Shown here piece after piece: positions 15,674 to 23,512 of a stretch of DNA of 31,880 nucleotides. Within the stretch, counting starts at the first letter, position 1; every line of letters starts with the position of its first letter. The stretch spans positions 1 to 31,880 of the IMG/VR virus record IMGVR_UViG_3300032217_000333; one strand, 5' to 3'. The stretch comes from a virus. The notes beneath the pieces were generated by a model. It saw only the letters and a program-made list of their open reading frames with translations. It ran no database searches and was not told the origin of the DNA. A program made the translations under genes and the position numbers.

Positions 15674-16550
15674 TTGAGTTTATGTCAAAGCCGTTGCGAC
15701 AAGCATCGGCTCGACATATAACAGGATCATTGGTTCCTGTAAAACCAAATCCTAATTTGCCTATAAGGCCACCTTGTCCACAGTGGCCTCTTTTTACGCG
15801 ACCCCAGGCATCAATAATCAACTGTTCAACTCCAGCCATACAATTTCGATTATTGAATAGATTTTTTCCTTCAAGCATCAATGTTTGAAAATCAGAAAAT
15901 TCTTCTTCACCTTGATCGTTGGTGTATATCAGATCTCCGTGTTGCCTTTTTAGTTTTACTGTCTGAGCAGGTTGATATTCCATTGGTTGTTTATTGATTG
16001 CAGGATCTTCAAACAACATTTTCCTATGGATATGTTGATCAGGCCACAATACCTGTATCTTTGTAATAACATCCTCTAATTCTTTCCAACGATCTGGTAG
16101 CATACTTACAGTGATACTAACATCTATATTTTTCTTTTTGGCAGCGTTTAGGCAAAGCATAAAATGACTGATAGCTGTATGTTCGGAATGTACTTCAATA
16201 TTAACACTGTTTAAAGAATCAATTAATCGAGTCCATTCTGCTACAGGCATACTGGCATTGGTACGTATTCGAACATAACTGGGTTTTCTTTTAATATGCT
16301 CTATCAGATCAACGATCCAAGTCCATTGTGTTACTTCCCCGCCGGTGAAATAATAATAACAAACTTTACCTTGTTTGTTGGCAAACTTTTCAATTTGATC
16401 AACAATTTCTTTGCAGTGTTCTATGTTTGGAAGATCAATGCTCCCATTCTTTAATAAGTCGGGACAGTAACTACAATTGTAATTACAGTGATTCATTAAC
16501 CACCAATCGATATAGAGATAATTGCTATCTCTAGTGCTCTGTAGTTTCAT
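15663..16550 (-). CDS. Radical SAM protein 1 (CNYNCSYC type)
   Basis: The protein has 295 residues. The radical-SAM cluster motif HCNYNCSYC gives C22, C26 and C29; FTGGEVTQW is the SAM-binding GGE motif. The C-terminus has further cysteines (NRNCMAG, RGHCGQG, VICRADACRNG), suggesting a second Fe-S cluster as in SPASM-like enzymes. ATG 16550 overlaps the stop of the YqgE-like gene (TAATG); a TTG at 16562 would add four residues. It is closest in style to the radical-SAM gene at 17364-18536. The substrate is unknown. It is the last gene of the minus-strand operon. Confidence 0.85.
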   Translation of the reverse strand: MKLQSTRDSNYLYIDWWLMNHCNYNCSYCPDLLKNGSIDLPNIEHCKEIVDQIEKFANKQGKVCYYYFTGGEVTQWTWIVDLIEHIKRKPSYVRIRTNASMPVAEWTRLIDSLNSVNIEVHSEHTAISHFMLCLNAAKKKNIDVSITVSMLPDRWKELEDVITKIQVLWPDQHIHRKMLFEDPAINKQPMEYQPAQTVKLKRQHGDLIYTNDQGEEEFSDFQTLMLEGKNLFNNRNCMAGVEQLIIDAWGRVKRGHCGQGGLIGKLGFGFTGTNDPVICRADACRNGFDINSTKW

Positions 16551-17107
16551 TAGGCCATCCAACTGTCAGTGGCCTGTTCTCCGCAAAGTTGAGTAGACTC
16601 GATCCACATTTCCTTGGCGTTGATTTCAGATAGCCAAATAGGATCAGGTTGTTTTAATGTGAGCCAGCTGTGATTTATACTCCAGGGAGGGTCACCTAGT
16701 AATTCTCCTTCTAATTGGCCAGGGCCCCAACTGCTTTGTCCAAAAAATATTTTAAAACGCTCGGGATAATCATTGTCGGCTAGATGATGAAACATTGCGG
16801 TGCTGCTGGTCATAGACCAATCGGAGTTTATTCTAGCTGTAGATTCTATTTTCCAATTACTGTCGTGCAACATCCAAACAGTATTTTGTGCAACAGGTCC
16901 ACCCCAATGTAGATTTAGGTTTTGTGATAACTCTATATCTATCTCTTTGAGAACATCATTGATTTTATATTGCGTAGGTCTATTAAGACAAAATGCCAAC
17001 GATCCTTGAGCGGTATTACGAGTTACTAATAATACTGTTTTTTCAAATCTAGAATCGCTTATAGTTGGTGGAGATATTAATAAATCTCCCTTTTCGATTC
17101 TCTGCAT
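16550..17107 (-). CDS. YqgE/AlgH family protein
   Basis: The protein has 185 residues, the usual length of the family. Signatures: KGDLLISPPTISDSRFEKTV, LLVTRN, GSLAFCLNRPTQYKINDVL, HWGGPV, then FFGQSSWGPGQLEGELLG. YqgE/AlgH proteins are widespread in proteobacteria and have no settled biochemical role; a redox or regulatory role has been proposed. A copy on a phage between radical-SAM genes is unusual. It starts 6 nt after the end of the basic late protein, and its stop overlaps radical SAM protein 1. Confidence 0.85.
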   Translation of the reverse strand: MQRIEKGDLLISPPTISDSRFEKTVLLVTRNTAQGSLAFCLNRPTQYKINDVLKEIDIELSQNLNLHWGGPVAQNTVWMLHDSNWKIESTARINSDWSMTSSTAMFHHLADNDYPERFKIFFGQSSWGPGQLEGELLGDPPWSINHSWLTLKQPDPIWLSEINAKEMWIESTQLCGEQATDSWMA

Positions 17108-17113
17108 AATTAA

Positions 17114-17356
17114 TTAACTCCAGTCTGGAAGAGGGCCGCCGTACTTCTTGCCCTTGATTTTTTTACCTCGAACCTTGACTCTATCGCTGCCTACTTTATG
17201 GCTTTTGCCGCCTTCGCGACTACGATAACCTTGGCTTTTGCAACTTGCAAGTTGGCTAGCACCTAAGGCACTGTCAGGCTTTCCTGATGTACAAAGAGAC
17301 CGACTGGCCGGCTCTTCGTCTAGTGGTTTTTCTTGGATAACTTCAAATATACGCAT
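17114..17356 (-). CDS. Small basic late protein, possible internal head protein
   Basis: The protein has 80 residues, starting MRIFEVIQEKPLDEEPASRS. ATG 17356 is chosen because a late box ends 4 nt before it and the longer frame runs through the radical-SAM gene upstream. The N-terminus resembles that of the 6485-8053 protein (MRFFELSEA) and holds an [LI]xE motif (IQE). The C-terminal half is strongly basic (KSHKVGSDRVKVRGKKIKGK, then KYGGPLPDWS), which suits a DNA-associated head protein. LGASQLASCKSQG is a pattern I recall from marine T4-like phages. The function is inferred only. Confidence 0.65.
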   Translation of the reverse strand: MRIFEVIQEKPLDEEPASRSLCTSGKPDSALGASQLASCKSQGYRSREGGKSHKVGSDRVKVRGKKIKGKKYGGPLPDWS

Positions 17357-17360
17357 CAAG

Positions 17361-17368
17361 TATTTATT
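17361..17368 (-). promoter_or_regulatory. Late promoter box AATAAATA
   Basis: The minus strand reads AATAAATA, covering the TAA stop (17364-17366) of the radical-SAM gene upstream. It ends 4 nt before the ATG at 17356, so it could give the basic protein and the two genes after it a separate late transcript. Confidence 0.55.
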
Positions 17369-18536
17369 TGGATTCAAAAGTTTTGTCGCCGGGCCAAAGA
17401 GGCAACTTTGTTCCCGCAGCACGTTTAGGGATCTTGCTGTCTGCACTGCTTACACAACTAGGGCTAATGCAGGGTTTAGGCCCGTCAAATAATTGAAATC
17501 CTGTTTCAATGTTTCCCAAAGGAGCATCGTAACAGCTATAGCTACGTTTAATACTACCGTCAGGTTCTCGTATAATGATTCCTCTATAGCCGCTTGAACA
17601 TTCCCAGCCTTTAAATTTATTAAAGTTAAAAGCATTGAATCTTTCGGCCTGATCCATATACCATATCTTTTGTTCTTTATCTACAAATTCAACTTGAAAA
17701 TGCTGCGGTATTTTACTGTTTTCTTGTTTGTAGAACGGATCAGGAGTTTTAAAGAATTTAGGTGCAGGACGCTCTACTAATTTAGTTTTGCTGGCCTTGT
17801 CTTCTGTAAATGCTCTCTGTGGCATTCCGTTGTGCAATCTTTTGAGCATCTCTGGAGTATATCCGTCAACTACACGACTAGCAGTAGGATCGCTCTGAGG
17901 TTTAAGTGTTACATTGATTCCTTGATTATGGAAGAACAGGGCATTATCAAAGTCACGTTCAAACCATTCAGGAACCATAACTTGATTAATTGTAACCTGT
18001 ACATCGTGCTGTTGACACAGTATCAATTTATCTGCAAACTCCTGCATCTTTTCTGGAGTATCTACGTGTTCAGTGTGTAGGCTTGCTGTGATACTAGCAC
18101 GATGAAACTTGCTGACAGCAGGACAATACTTTTCTTCAAACCATTTAAGGGGTCGACTCATATTGCTGGTCATATGCACACTGGTATAGTTTGTATTATC
18201 TACATCATCGTTTAGGTAATTAAGGATATCAATGTAACCAGGATGGAAGGTAGGCTCGCCGCCACTAAGACTAAAATGGAAACTGTTAAAATTGCGTTCT
18301 CTGGCTTGTCGTTTGATTTCATCTATTGTGCGTAAACACAGCTCAGTTGGTCTGTGATCTTTGCTATCGCTTCTTGCATATGGCCAGCAGTAACTACAAC
18401 GATAGTTACAGTATCTTCCTAGCAGCCAGCTGACTGTGAATAGGTCTTTGTACAACATAGTACGTTGTCCAACACGTACGATATCATCGTAGGGTATTTG
18501 TGTAAAGTCGTAGGCCGACCAGCTTAAATCACTCAT
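17364..18536 (-). CDS. Radical SAM protein 2 (CNYRCSYC type, extra C-terminal Cys)
   Basis: The protein has 390 residues. RYCNYRCSYC gives C43, C47 and C50, and FSLSGGEPTFHPG is the SAM-binding motif. The C-terminal 90 residues hold a SPASM-like Cys set (GWECSSGYRGI, SYSCYD, PKPCISPSCVSS) that could bind one or two auxiliary clusters. The N-terminus adds about 35 residues before the barrel. It overlaps the SDR-like gene by 8 nt, and its stop codon lies inside a late promoter box. The substrate is unknown. Confidence 0.88.
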   Translation of the reverse strand: MSDLSWSAYDFTQIPYDDIVRVGQRTMLYKDLFTVSWLLGRYCNYRCSYCWPYARSDSKDHRPTELCLRTIDEIKRQARERNFNSFHFSLSGGEPTFHPGYIDILNYLNDDVDNTNYTSVHMTSNMSRPLKWFEEKYCPAVSKFHRASITASLHTEHVDTPEKMQEFADKLILCQQHDVQVTINQVMVPEWFERDFDNALFFHNQGINVTLKPQSDPTASRVVDGYTPEMLKRLHNGMPQRAFTEDKASKTKLVERPAPKFFKTPDPFYKQENSKIPQHFQVEFVDKEQKIWYMDQAERFNAFNFNKFKGWECSSGYRGIIIREPDGSIKRSYSCYDAPLGNIETGFQLFDGPKPCISPSCVSSADSKIPKRAAGTKLPLWPGDKTFESK

Positions 18537-19086
18537 TCGTCACCTGTAATGGATCTATACTGATTTCATTTATGTTGATGTCTGCTGGTTGTTCTATCAA
18601 CCATTTAATATATGTTGCTGCCCTATCTATATCTAGACAGGTTCTAGTTGGGTGTTTGGCCTGGACATTACTTAGGCTACCAAAACTTATTAATGTTACC
18701 TTAGGAGCAGAACCCCACACTCCGTTTATTCCAAGAGTATTACAGTAATCCCTCAATGCTTTTTTCTCTGCATTGTATAACCAAGCACCGCCTTTCTTTA
18801 CACGGTCAGTGGTTGATCCTATGCAAATAATATAAGGACGATGACTATTCTCTGTGCATTTTTTGTAGACAGTATCTAACAAAACAGTTTGATTGAATTT
18901 CCAGAGAGCACTGCAATTTATAAAAATATCAAACTCTAGTACTCTTTCTGCACATCGTTGTTGGTCTTTGCTGGAAGTTAGATCGTAGCCCGTTGTCCTA
19001 CTCAGGAACTCAGCGTCTGGATATAACTTAGAAAGTTCTTTTGCTAGTCCGTAGTTTTTATTTCCTGCAATTAAAATTTTAAGCAA
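18529..19086 (-). CDS. Short-chain dehydrogenase/reductase-like protein
   Basis: The protein has 185 residues, shorter than a normal SDR (about 250). The N-terminal strand MLKILIAGNKNYGLAKELSK is Rossmann-like but has an altered glycine motif. Y104xxxK108 (YNAEK), S91 in CIGSTTD and NCSALWKF (N-S-A in place of NAG) match the SDR catalytic set, so it may bind NAD(P). It lies between radical SAM protein 2 and the nitroreductase-like chimera, with overlaps on both sides. The substrate is unknown. Confidence 0.7.
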   Translation of the reverse strand: MLKILIAGNKNYGLAKELSKLYPDAEFLSRTTGYDLTSSKDQQRCAERVLEFDIFINCSALWKFNQTVLLDTVYKKCTENSHRPYIICIGSTTDRVKKGGAWLYNAEKKALRDYCNTLGINGVWGSAPKVTLISFGSLSNVQAKHPTRTCLDIDRAATYIKWLIEQPADININEISIDPLQVTNE

Positions 19087-20146
19087 TGTGGTACCTTACA
19101 TAGTTAGTCATTGGAGGCCTTGTGTCAAAGTTTGAATCTGGTATATTCTTATTTTCGTATATCAGTTTATTAAAATAGGTATTCCTTGGGCTAGTATCTC
19201 TATGACCGATGCCCACTGCTACTACAGGAATTTCCACAGTAGAATGTCCTAACAGACTGGCAATTTGATCTTTTTGTCGTATACAGGCACAGAACGCTGT
19301 GTCTAATCCTTTTGATTCTGCACTTAGCACAGCAAACATACTGGCCATTCCAATTTCATTTTGCATTATTTCTTTATTGTTGCTTGAAATTTTCATCTCA
19401 GCGTTTAGACCTATTTCTTGTTCAGTTAAATTTCTATAACTAAAAAGCAAAAGCCAAGGAGCAAGGACCTGCGGGTTTCTGATGTCATCGATCTTTCCAA
19501 GACCCTTGCGATCAACTGATTCCCATAGTTTCATTCTAATCCTAGTTAACCCAGGAACCAATGTAGGAAGACTAGACGGTCCATTTTGTATAACAGATTT
19601 TATGTTATCAATCAAAGTAGAAATACGTTCAGCTGTTCCTACTTCAATATTGTTTGCTGTTGGCAGAATATGATTTAATATAAGATCTTTTATATAATTC
19701 CAAGTAGGGATTTCTGCAAACTGTCTTACTCTAGGAGCACCATTCTTCCAATAAGTAGAAACATAGTCTCGAGTATATTGATTTGTATTGTATCTAATAT
19801 CATTTATAATAGCCGACATCATATAACCTACATCTCTTGTACATTTTGCAGCATCATAGACAAAACCGTTAAAGGGCGGAACTTTCTGAGAAACCTGCTG
19901 TGCTATCCAATTTGTTGCCTGTGTTTGAATCTGACCTTTACTATTGGTCAGTAACTGTACTGCGTTTGGAGCAGCATTGGGATCGGTGTTATCAATGATA
20001 TCGATAAAAAAAGGAACTTTCTTTTGTTTGCTAGGACAATAATTGTGTATTTCTTGAACTATTTCTTCTATCGAAGATCTACTGGGAACTTGATTAGTCC
20101 ATCTATAGGTTGTGCGTCTTTTGCTAATAACATTTGTCCATTCCAT
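19079..20146 (-). CDS. Nitroreductase-like protein interrupted by a phage virion domain
   Basis: The protein has 355 residues. Residues 1-55 look like the start of a nitroreductase (VISKRRTTYRW, SRSSIEEIVQEI, VPFFIDIIDN). Residues of about 61-195 match a helical domain seen in virion proteins of T4-like cyanophages and marine phages (NAVQLLTNSKGQIQTQATNW, PPFNGFVYDAAKCTRDVGYM, NDIRY, YVSTYW, YIKDLI). After about residue 200 the nitroreductase resumes (NPQVLAPWLLLF, GMASMFAVLSAESKGLDTAF, VEIPVVAVGIGHRD). Nitroreductases are FMN enzymes, and RiPP-type dehydrogenases belong to the same fold. The reading frame is continuous, so this is not a frameshift artefact. A strong AAAGGAG precedes the ATG. 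Both domain calls are by eye. Confidence 0.7.
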   Translation of the reverse strand: MEWTNVISKRRTTYRWTNQVPSRSSIEEIVQEIHNYCPSKQKKVPFFIDIIDNTDPNAAPNAVQLLTNSKGQIQTQATNWIAQQVSQKVPPFNGFVYDAAKCTRDVGYMMSAIINDIRYNTNQYTRDYVSTYWKNGAPRVRQFAEIPTWNYIKDLILNHILPTANNIEVGTAERISTLIDNIKSVIQNGPSSLPTLVPGLTRIRMKLWESVDRKGLGKIDDIRNPQVLAPWLLLFSYRNLTEQEIGLNAEMKISSNNKEIMQNEIGMASMFAVLSAESKGLDTAFCACIRQKDQIASLLGHSTVEIPVVAVGIGHRDTSPRNTYFNKLIYENKNIPDSNFDTRPPMTNYVRYHIA

Positions 20147-20158
20147 TTTTTTCTCCTT

Positions 20159-21394
20159 TTAGTATTTAATAGCTTCTGCTAGAAAGGGAAAGATTTCAAA
20201 ATAATTTTTGTTTTTTAATAGACCTTCTTGTTTGTACCATTTTTCAGCACCAGATAGTTTATTGATTTCCCTTCTTGTACCTATCATACCTTTTAAACTA
20301 TATAGATGTCTTTTATAACTTTCTATATATTGGGCTGAAAAGTTGTAGCTATCTATAAGCTCAAGACATTGATCTATTTTTTCTTGGTAGCTAACAGGAA
20401 GTATTCCAGGATGCATAGCCACGGGCCAAGTAACTACATTAACCCCCATACTCCATGAATGTCCATAGTCCTCTGGTGTGTTATGTGTTAATGCAACATC
20501 AAAATACCATGACAGTAATTTATCTTTAGTAGGTATACTCAATGCACTGACTGCCGGCAATAGATTGATTGTCCTAAATTTCTTACTGGCAAAAATCTTA
20601 TGGAGATTATTTTCAAAATTTTTAAAATCAAGACCGTCTCGAATAGCTTCCCCCTGTTCACCAATTGCATCTAAACTGGTGCTCATAGTCCATTCAAAGT
20701 TTGAATTACGTTCTATTATTTCTATATATCTATCTATGGTTTTTGGTTTAACATTTAAATTGGTTGTTATATTAAAGACAATTCGTTTGTTTTCAACAGG
20801 ATTTCTATTGTGTATGTCAATGATTGATTCTAATACCTTAAAAATCTTAGGTTCCAATAAGGGTTCACCGCCTAAGAAGTTATACCAAACATCTTTTGAA
20901 TCGTTACATCTATTAGTTTCAATATACCCATAGAGATTTTTCAATGCTGTTTCCTGCCAATCGTTATCTGTTACAATTGGTATTCCTTTTAGATCGTTCC
21001 ATGCACTACTAACTCCGGGTAAACAATACATACAGGTTTGATTGCAGGTTATACCTAACATTATTTCAATTTGTCCAACATAGTCTTTGGAGGGAAGTTC
21101 CGCTAATTCAGAATCAGTCCACTCTTTGTCTTTCCAAATGTTCCAATCATTCCAAATAGAGTTCGGCCAAGTTGAATTGCAATAATGACAACCTTCCGGT
21201 AATTTATTGTTTTCAATTAGAAATTTTTTATCTTCTACTAACGCTTTATGTTTGGTAAACGAATCAATTCCTAGTAATTTTAAATCTTCTACAGTTAGTT
21301 TATCTGGTTGTTTTTTACAACAATTTCTTATTTCTTTAGTAGGGATGTTTAAATTAATATCAGTCCAGATTTTGCTGCAGGCTATGTGTTTCAT
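20159..21394 (-). CDS. Radical SAM protein 3 (N-terminal twitch type)
   Basis: The protein has 411 residues. The start MKHIACSKIWTDINLN (21394) is chosen because its first Cys then lines up with the sister proteins; the frame is open to 21448. An N-terminal auxiliary-cluster module carries C6, C25-C26 and C69/C72. The radical-SAM motif ITCNQTCMYC gives C117, C121 and C124, followed by FLGGEPLLEP. Compared with its sisters the N-terminal module is more diverged (CSKIW in place of FCxxPW). It overlaps the end of radical SAM protein 4 by 35 nt. The gene is visibly AT-rich. The substrate is unknown. Confidence 0.85.
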   Translation of the reverse strand: MKHIACSKIWTDINLNIPTKEIRNCCKKQPDKLTVEDLKLLGIDSFTKHKALVEDKKFLIENNKLPEGCHYCNSTWPNSIWNDWNIWKDKEWTDSELAELPSKDYVGQIEIMLGITCNQTCMYCLPGVSSAWNDLKGIPIVTDNDWQETALKNLYGYIETNRCNDSKDVWYNFLGGEPLLEPKIFKVLESIIDIHNRNPVENKRIVFNITTNLNVKPKTIDRYIEIIERNSNFEWTMSTSLDAIGEQGEAIRDGLDFKNFENNLHKIFASKKFRTINLLPAVSALSIPTKDKLLSWYFDVALTHNTPEDYGHSWSMGVNVVTWPVAMHPGILPVSYQEKIDQCLELIDSYNFSAQYIESYKRHLYSLKGMIGTRREINKLSGAEKWYKQEGLLKNKNYFEIFPFLAEAIKY

Positions 21395-22577
21395 ACTGTT
21401 TAAATTCCGGTACGTGATCCAATAAATTTTCTTCTCTCGATATATCAATTGCCTTGGTATAATTAAAAAATTCAGTTAGATGATCGCTGGTATCTTTGGC
21501 ATTCATATAAGCAATAGTTTCTTTTACTTTTGGCCAATGAAGATACTTAGAAAGTCTATCTTCTGCTAGTTTTTTAAGTTCTGGTGGCAGTGTTTGAATA
21601 TTTAAACAAGGAGGATGATTTAGAATATTCAAGTAAGGAGTAACTTCATCGGTTGTTTCTGCAATCCAATCAAAGAATTCTTTTAGATTTAAAATATTAT
21701 ACATTTGTACAGTACAATGAATCTGTACACGCACATTATGCATTGATAAAAACTTATCTATATTTTTCTTTATACTTGACCAGCCGCTGGGATATCTAAT
21801 ATATCTATTTAAATCCCCATAGGCATCTATGCTGGCATTTATTTGCACAGTTTTAAAGTTTGACCAATAGTTGATCATCTTTGTGGGAATATTTGTTAGA
21901 TTTGTATTATATTTTAATTTGATGTTTTTGCTTAATTTCTTTTTTATAAGGATATCAAATAATTTATACTGCTCAATGGCTAGAGTAGGTTCTCCACCAG
22001 TGAGATATATTTCTTCTATGGTATCTGCAATCTCTATAATACTGGCCCAGGTCTTTGGATTCTTTGGCCATTTCATATTACTAAGTCGATCGGACTCTTC
22101 TACAGTCAAAGGAAATTCAGGAGATAACTTGGCAGTTTTAACCACGGTGTTCCATTCATCTACCCATTGATTACTGCTGTAGGGATTACACATACGGCAT
22201 TTTAAATTACATAGATTTCCAAGTCTAAGATCCACATAGGCAATGTTAAGTTCGCTTTCTACGCCATAGTCTTTTGTTGCATCGTACCACTTTTCATTCC
22301 AATTTATTCTTGCTGATTTTATACCAGCATCTTCTTCTTTAAAACATCGTTGGCACATTTCGGGCTTTTCACCATCTAGCATTTGTTTTCTTATTTTTTT
22401 ATAAGTTGGACCATTCCAGATGTCGCTAGGCTTAGCTGAAGTTATTTTTATAGCTTTACCTTCATCATCGAGTACAAGATTTTTATCAGGAATACTATTA
22501 CAGCATACTCGATAGTTGCCGCTGGCAGTAGTGGCAATGCTATTCCAAGGCATCATACAAAAGGTAGGGCTATTCAT
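21360..22577 (-). CDS. Radical SAM protein 4 (N-terminal twitch type)
   Basis: The protein has 405 residues. The N-terminal module FCMMPWNSIAT followed by GNYRVCC and CQRCFKEED holds C7, C25-C26 and C75/C78, a SPASM/twitch-like Cys pattern placed ahead of the barrel. The core motif NLCNLKCRMCNPYSSNQW gives C123, C127 and C130, with LTGGEPTLA as the SAM-binding segment. ASIDAYGDLNRYIRYPSGW is shared closely with radical SAM protein 5. It is AT-rich. Its ATG overlaps the stop of the oxygenase-like gene (ATGA). This is the twitch-domain radical-SAM type common in marine phages and bacteria; the substrates are unknown. Confidence 0.9.
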   Translation of the reverse strand: MNSPTFCMMPWNSIATTASGNYRVCCNSIPDKNLVLDDEGKAIKITSAKPSDIWNGPTYKKIRKQMLDGEKPEMCQRCFKEEDAGIKSARINWNEKWYDATKDYGVESELNIAYVDLRLGNLCNLKCRMCNPYSSNQWVDEWNTVVKTAKLSPEFPLTVEESDRLSNMKWPKNPKTWASIIEIADTIEEIYLTGGEPTLAIEQYKLFDILIKKKLSKNIKLKYNTNLTNIPTKMINYWSNFKTVQINASIDAYGDLNRYIRYPSGWSSIKKNIDKFLSMHNVRVQIHCTVQMYNILNLKEFFDWIAETTDEVTPYLNILNHPPCLNIQTLPPELKKLAEDRLSKYLHWPKVKETIAYMNAKDTSDHLTEFFNYTKAIDISREENLLDHVPEFKQYETHSLQQNLD

Positions 22578-23512
22578 TCTATTTCCTTTAAGAAAGTTAA
22601 CAACAGACCCATCTTAAGTTCCCATTTATCTTGTTTTCCAGAAGGTCTAATATTGGTTCCAAGATTGGTTGCGTGTAGTTGAACAGCATCGAATACAATG
22701 GGCTTGCCTGGCATCCATTCCAATGTTGTTTCGGGTGTCAATCCGGTCAATCTTACTCTTGGAGTATGGAAAAGATACTTTCCATGATGCGCTCCATCAT
22801 ATGCTTTTTCATTTTGTTCTTTGGTAAACAGTTCTCCTTTTTGATTATAAAAATCAATTGTAGAATGATCTGTTACCACTGGATAGGTTGTAGCAGGTGG
22901 AGGAACTTTTTCTCCGTGATTATAAACGTGTGCAAAATCTATGTGTCGCTGATCAAACCACACGCCGTGACTTTGAATCTGCGGTCTAGCAATCCACAGA
23001 GGTATGATAATATTTCTCCAAGGAACATACCTACGTGTAGGACTATCAATAGGTGCTTTAACCATACTGTTTTCCCAATCAATTCTACGAGTGCTGTCAT
23101 TGTGTAGACCGTATTGGCTAGGAGTGATAAAAAAGTTTCCTCCAATCTTTGGGCTTTTTGTACAACCGGGTAATACTCTTTCTAGTTTCTCTGCAAACTT
23201 TGCAACGATTACATCTAAATGTCCACTAACAAACATAGTTCCATTTGCATTGTGCCTAACATTATGACAACAACCAAATGCAAAAGCATACAGCCAAGAT
23301 AATTCTTCTTCGTTGAATTCTTCATCGCTGATCTTTGCCGGTTCAAATATCTTACGCATTGCATTACGAGCATACTCGCTAGTGAGTTCAGGAAGATAAC
23401 ATTCGTAGGTCAGTGCGTCTTTCCAAGGATTGGTTTCAGCTAGTATCCTGGCTTCTTCTTGAACAGGTCTAATATCTTTTTGTGGTCCAAATATTTCTTT
23501 ATACATAATCAT
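22574..23512 (-). CDS. 2OG-Fe(II) oxygenase-like protein
   Basis: The protein has 312 residues. The C-terminal two thirds look like a double-stranded beta-helix: ITPSQYGLHNDSTRR provides HxD (H137, D139), VFDAVQLHATNLG provides the distal His (H280), and R289 could hold 2-oxoglutarate. IIIPLWIARPQ and HGVWFDQRHIDFAHVYN fit strand segments between. The first 120 residues are helical. Such enzymes hydroxylate or otherwise oxidise proteins, sugars or small molecules. The start at 23512 gives an ATGA overlap with radical SAM protein 5. The motif assignment is by eye, and the substrate is unknown. Confidence 0.62.
   Translation of the reverse strand: MIMYKEIFGPQKDIRPVQEEARILAETNPWKDALTYECYLPELTSEYARNAMRKIFEPAKISDEEFNEEELSWLYAFAFGCCHNVRHNANGTMFVSGHLDVIVAKFAEKLERVLPGCTKSPKIGGNFFITPSQYGLHNDSTRRIDWENSMVKAPIDSPTRRYVPWRNIIIPLWIARPQIQSHGVWFDQRHIDFAHVYNHGEKVPPPATTYPVVTDHSTIDFYNQKGELFTKEQNEKAYDGAHHGKYLFHTPRVRLTGLTPETTLEWMPGKPIVFDAVQLHATNLGTNIRPSGKQDKWELKMGLLLTFLKEIE

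Noticed and set aside
18529-19086. Firm assignment as a named sugar-nucleotide reductase
   Set aside because: The glycine motif is altered and the protein is about 65 residues shorter than usual; only the SDR-like catalytic residues support the call.
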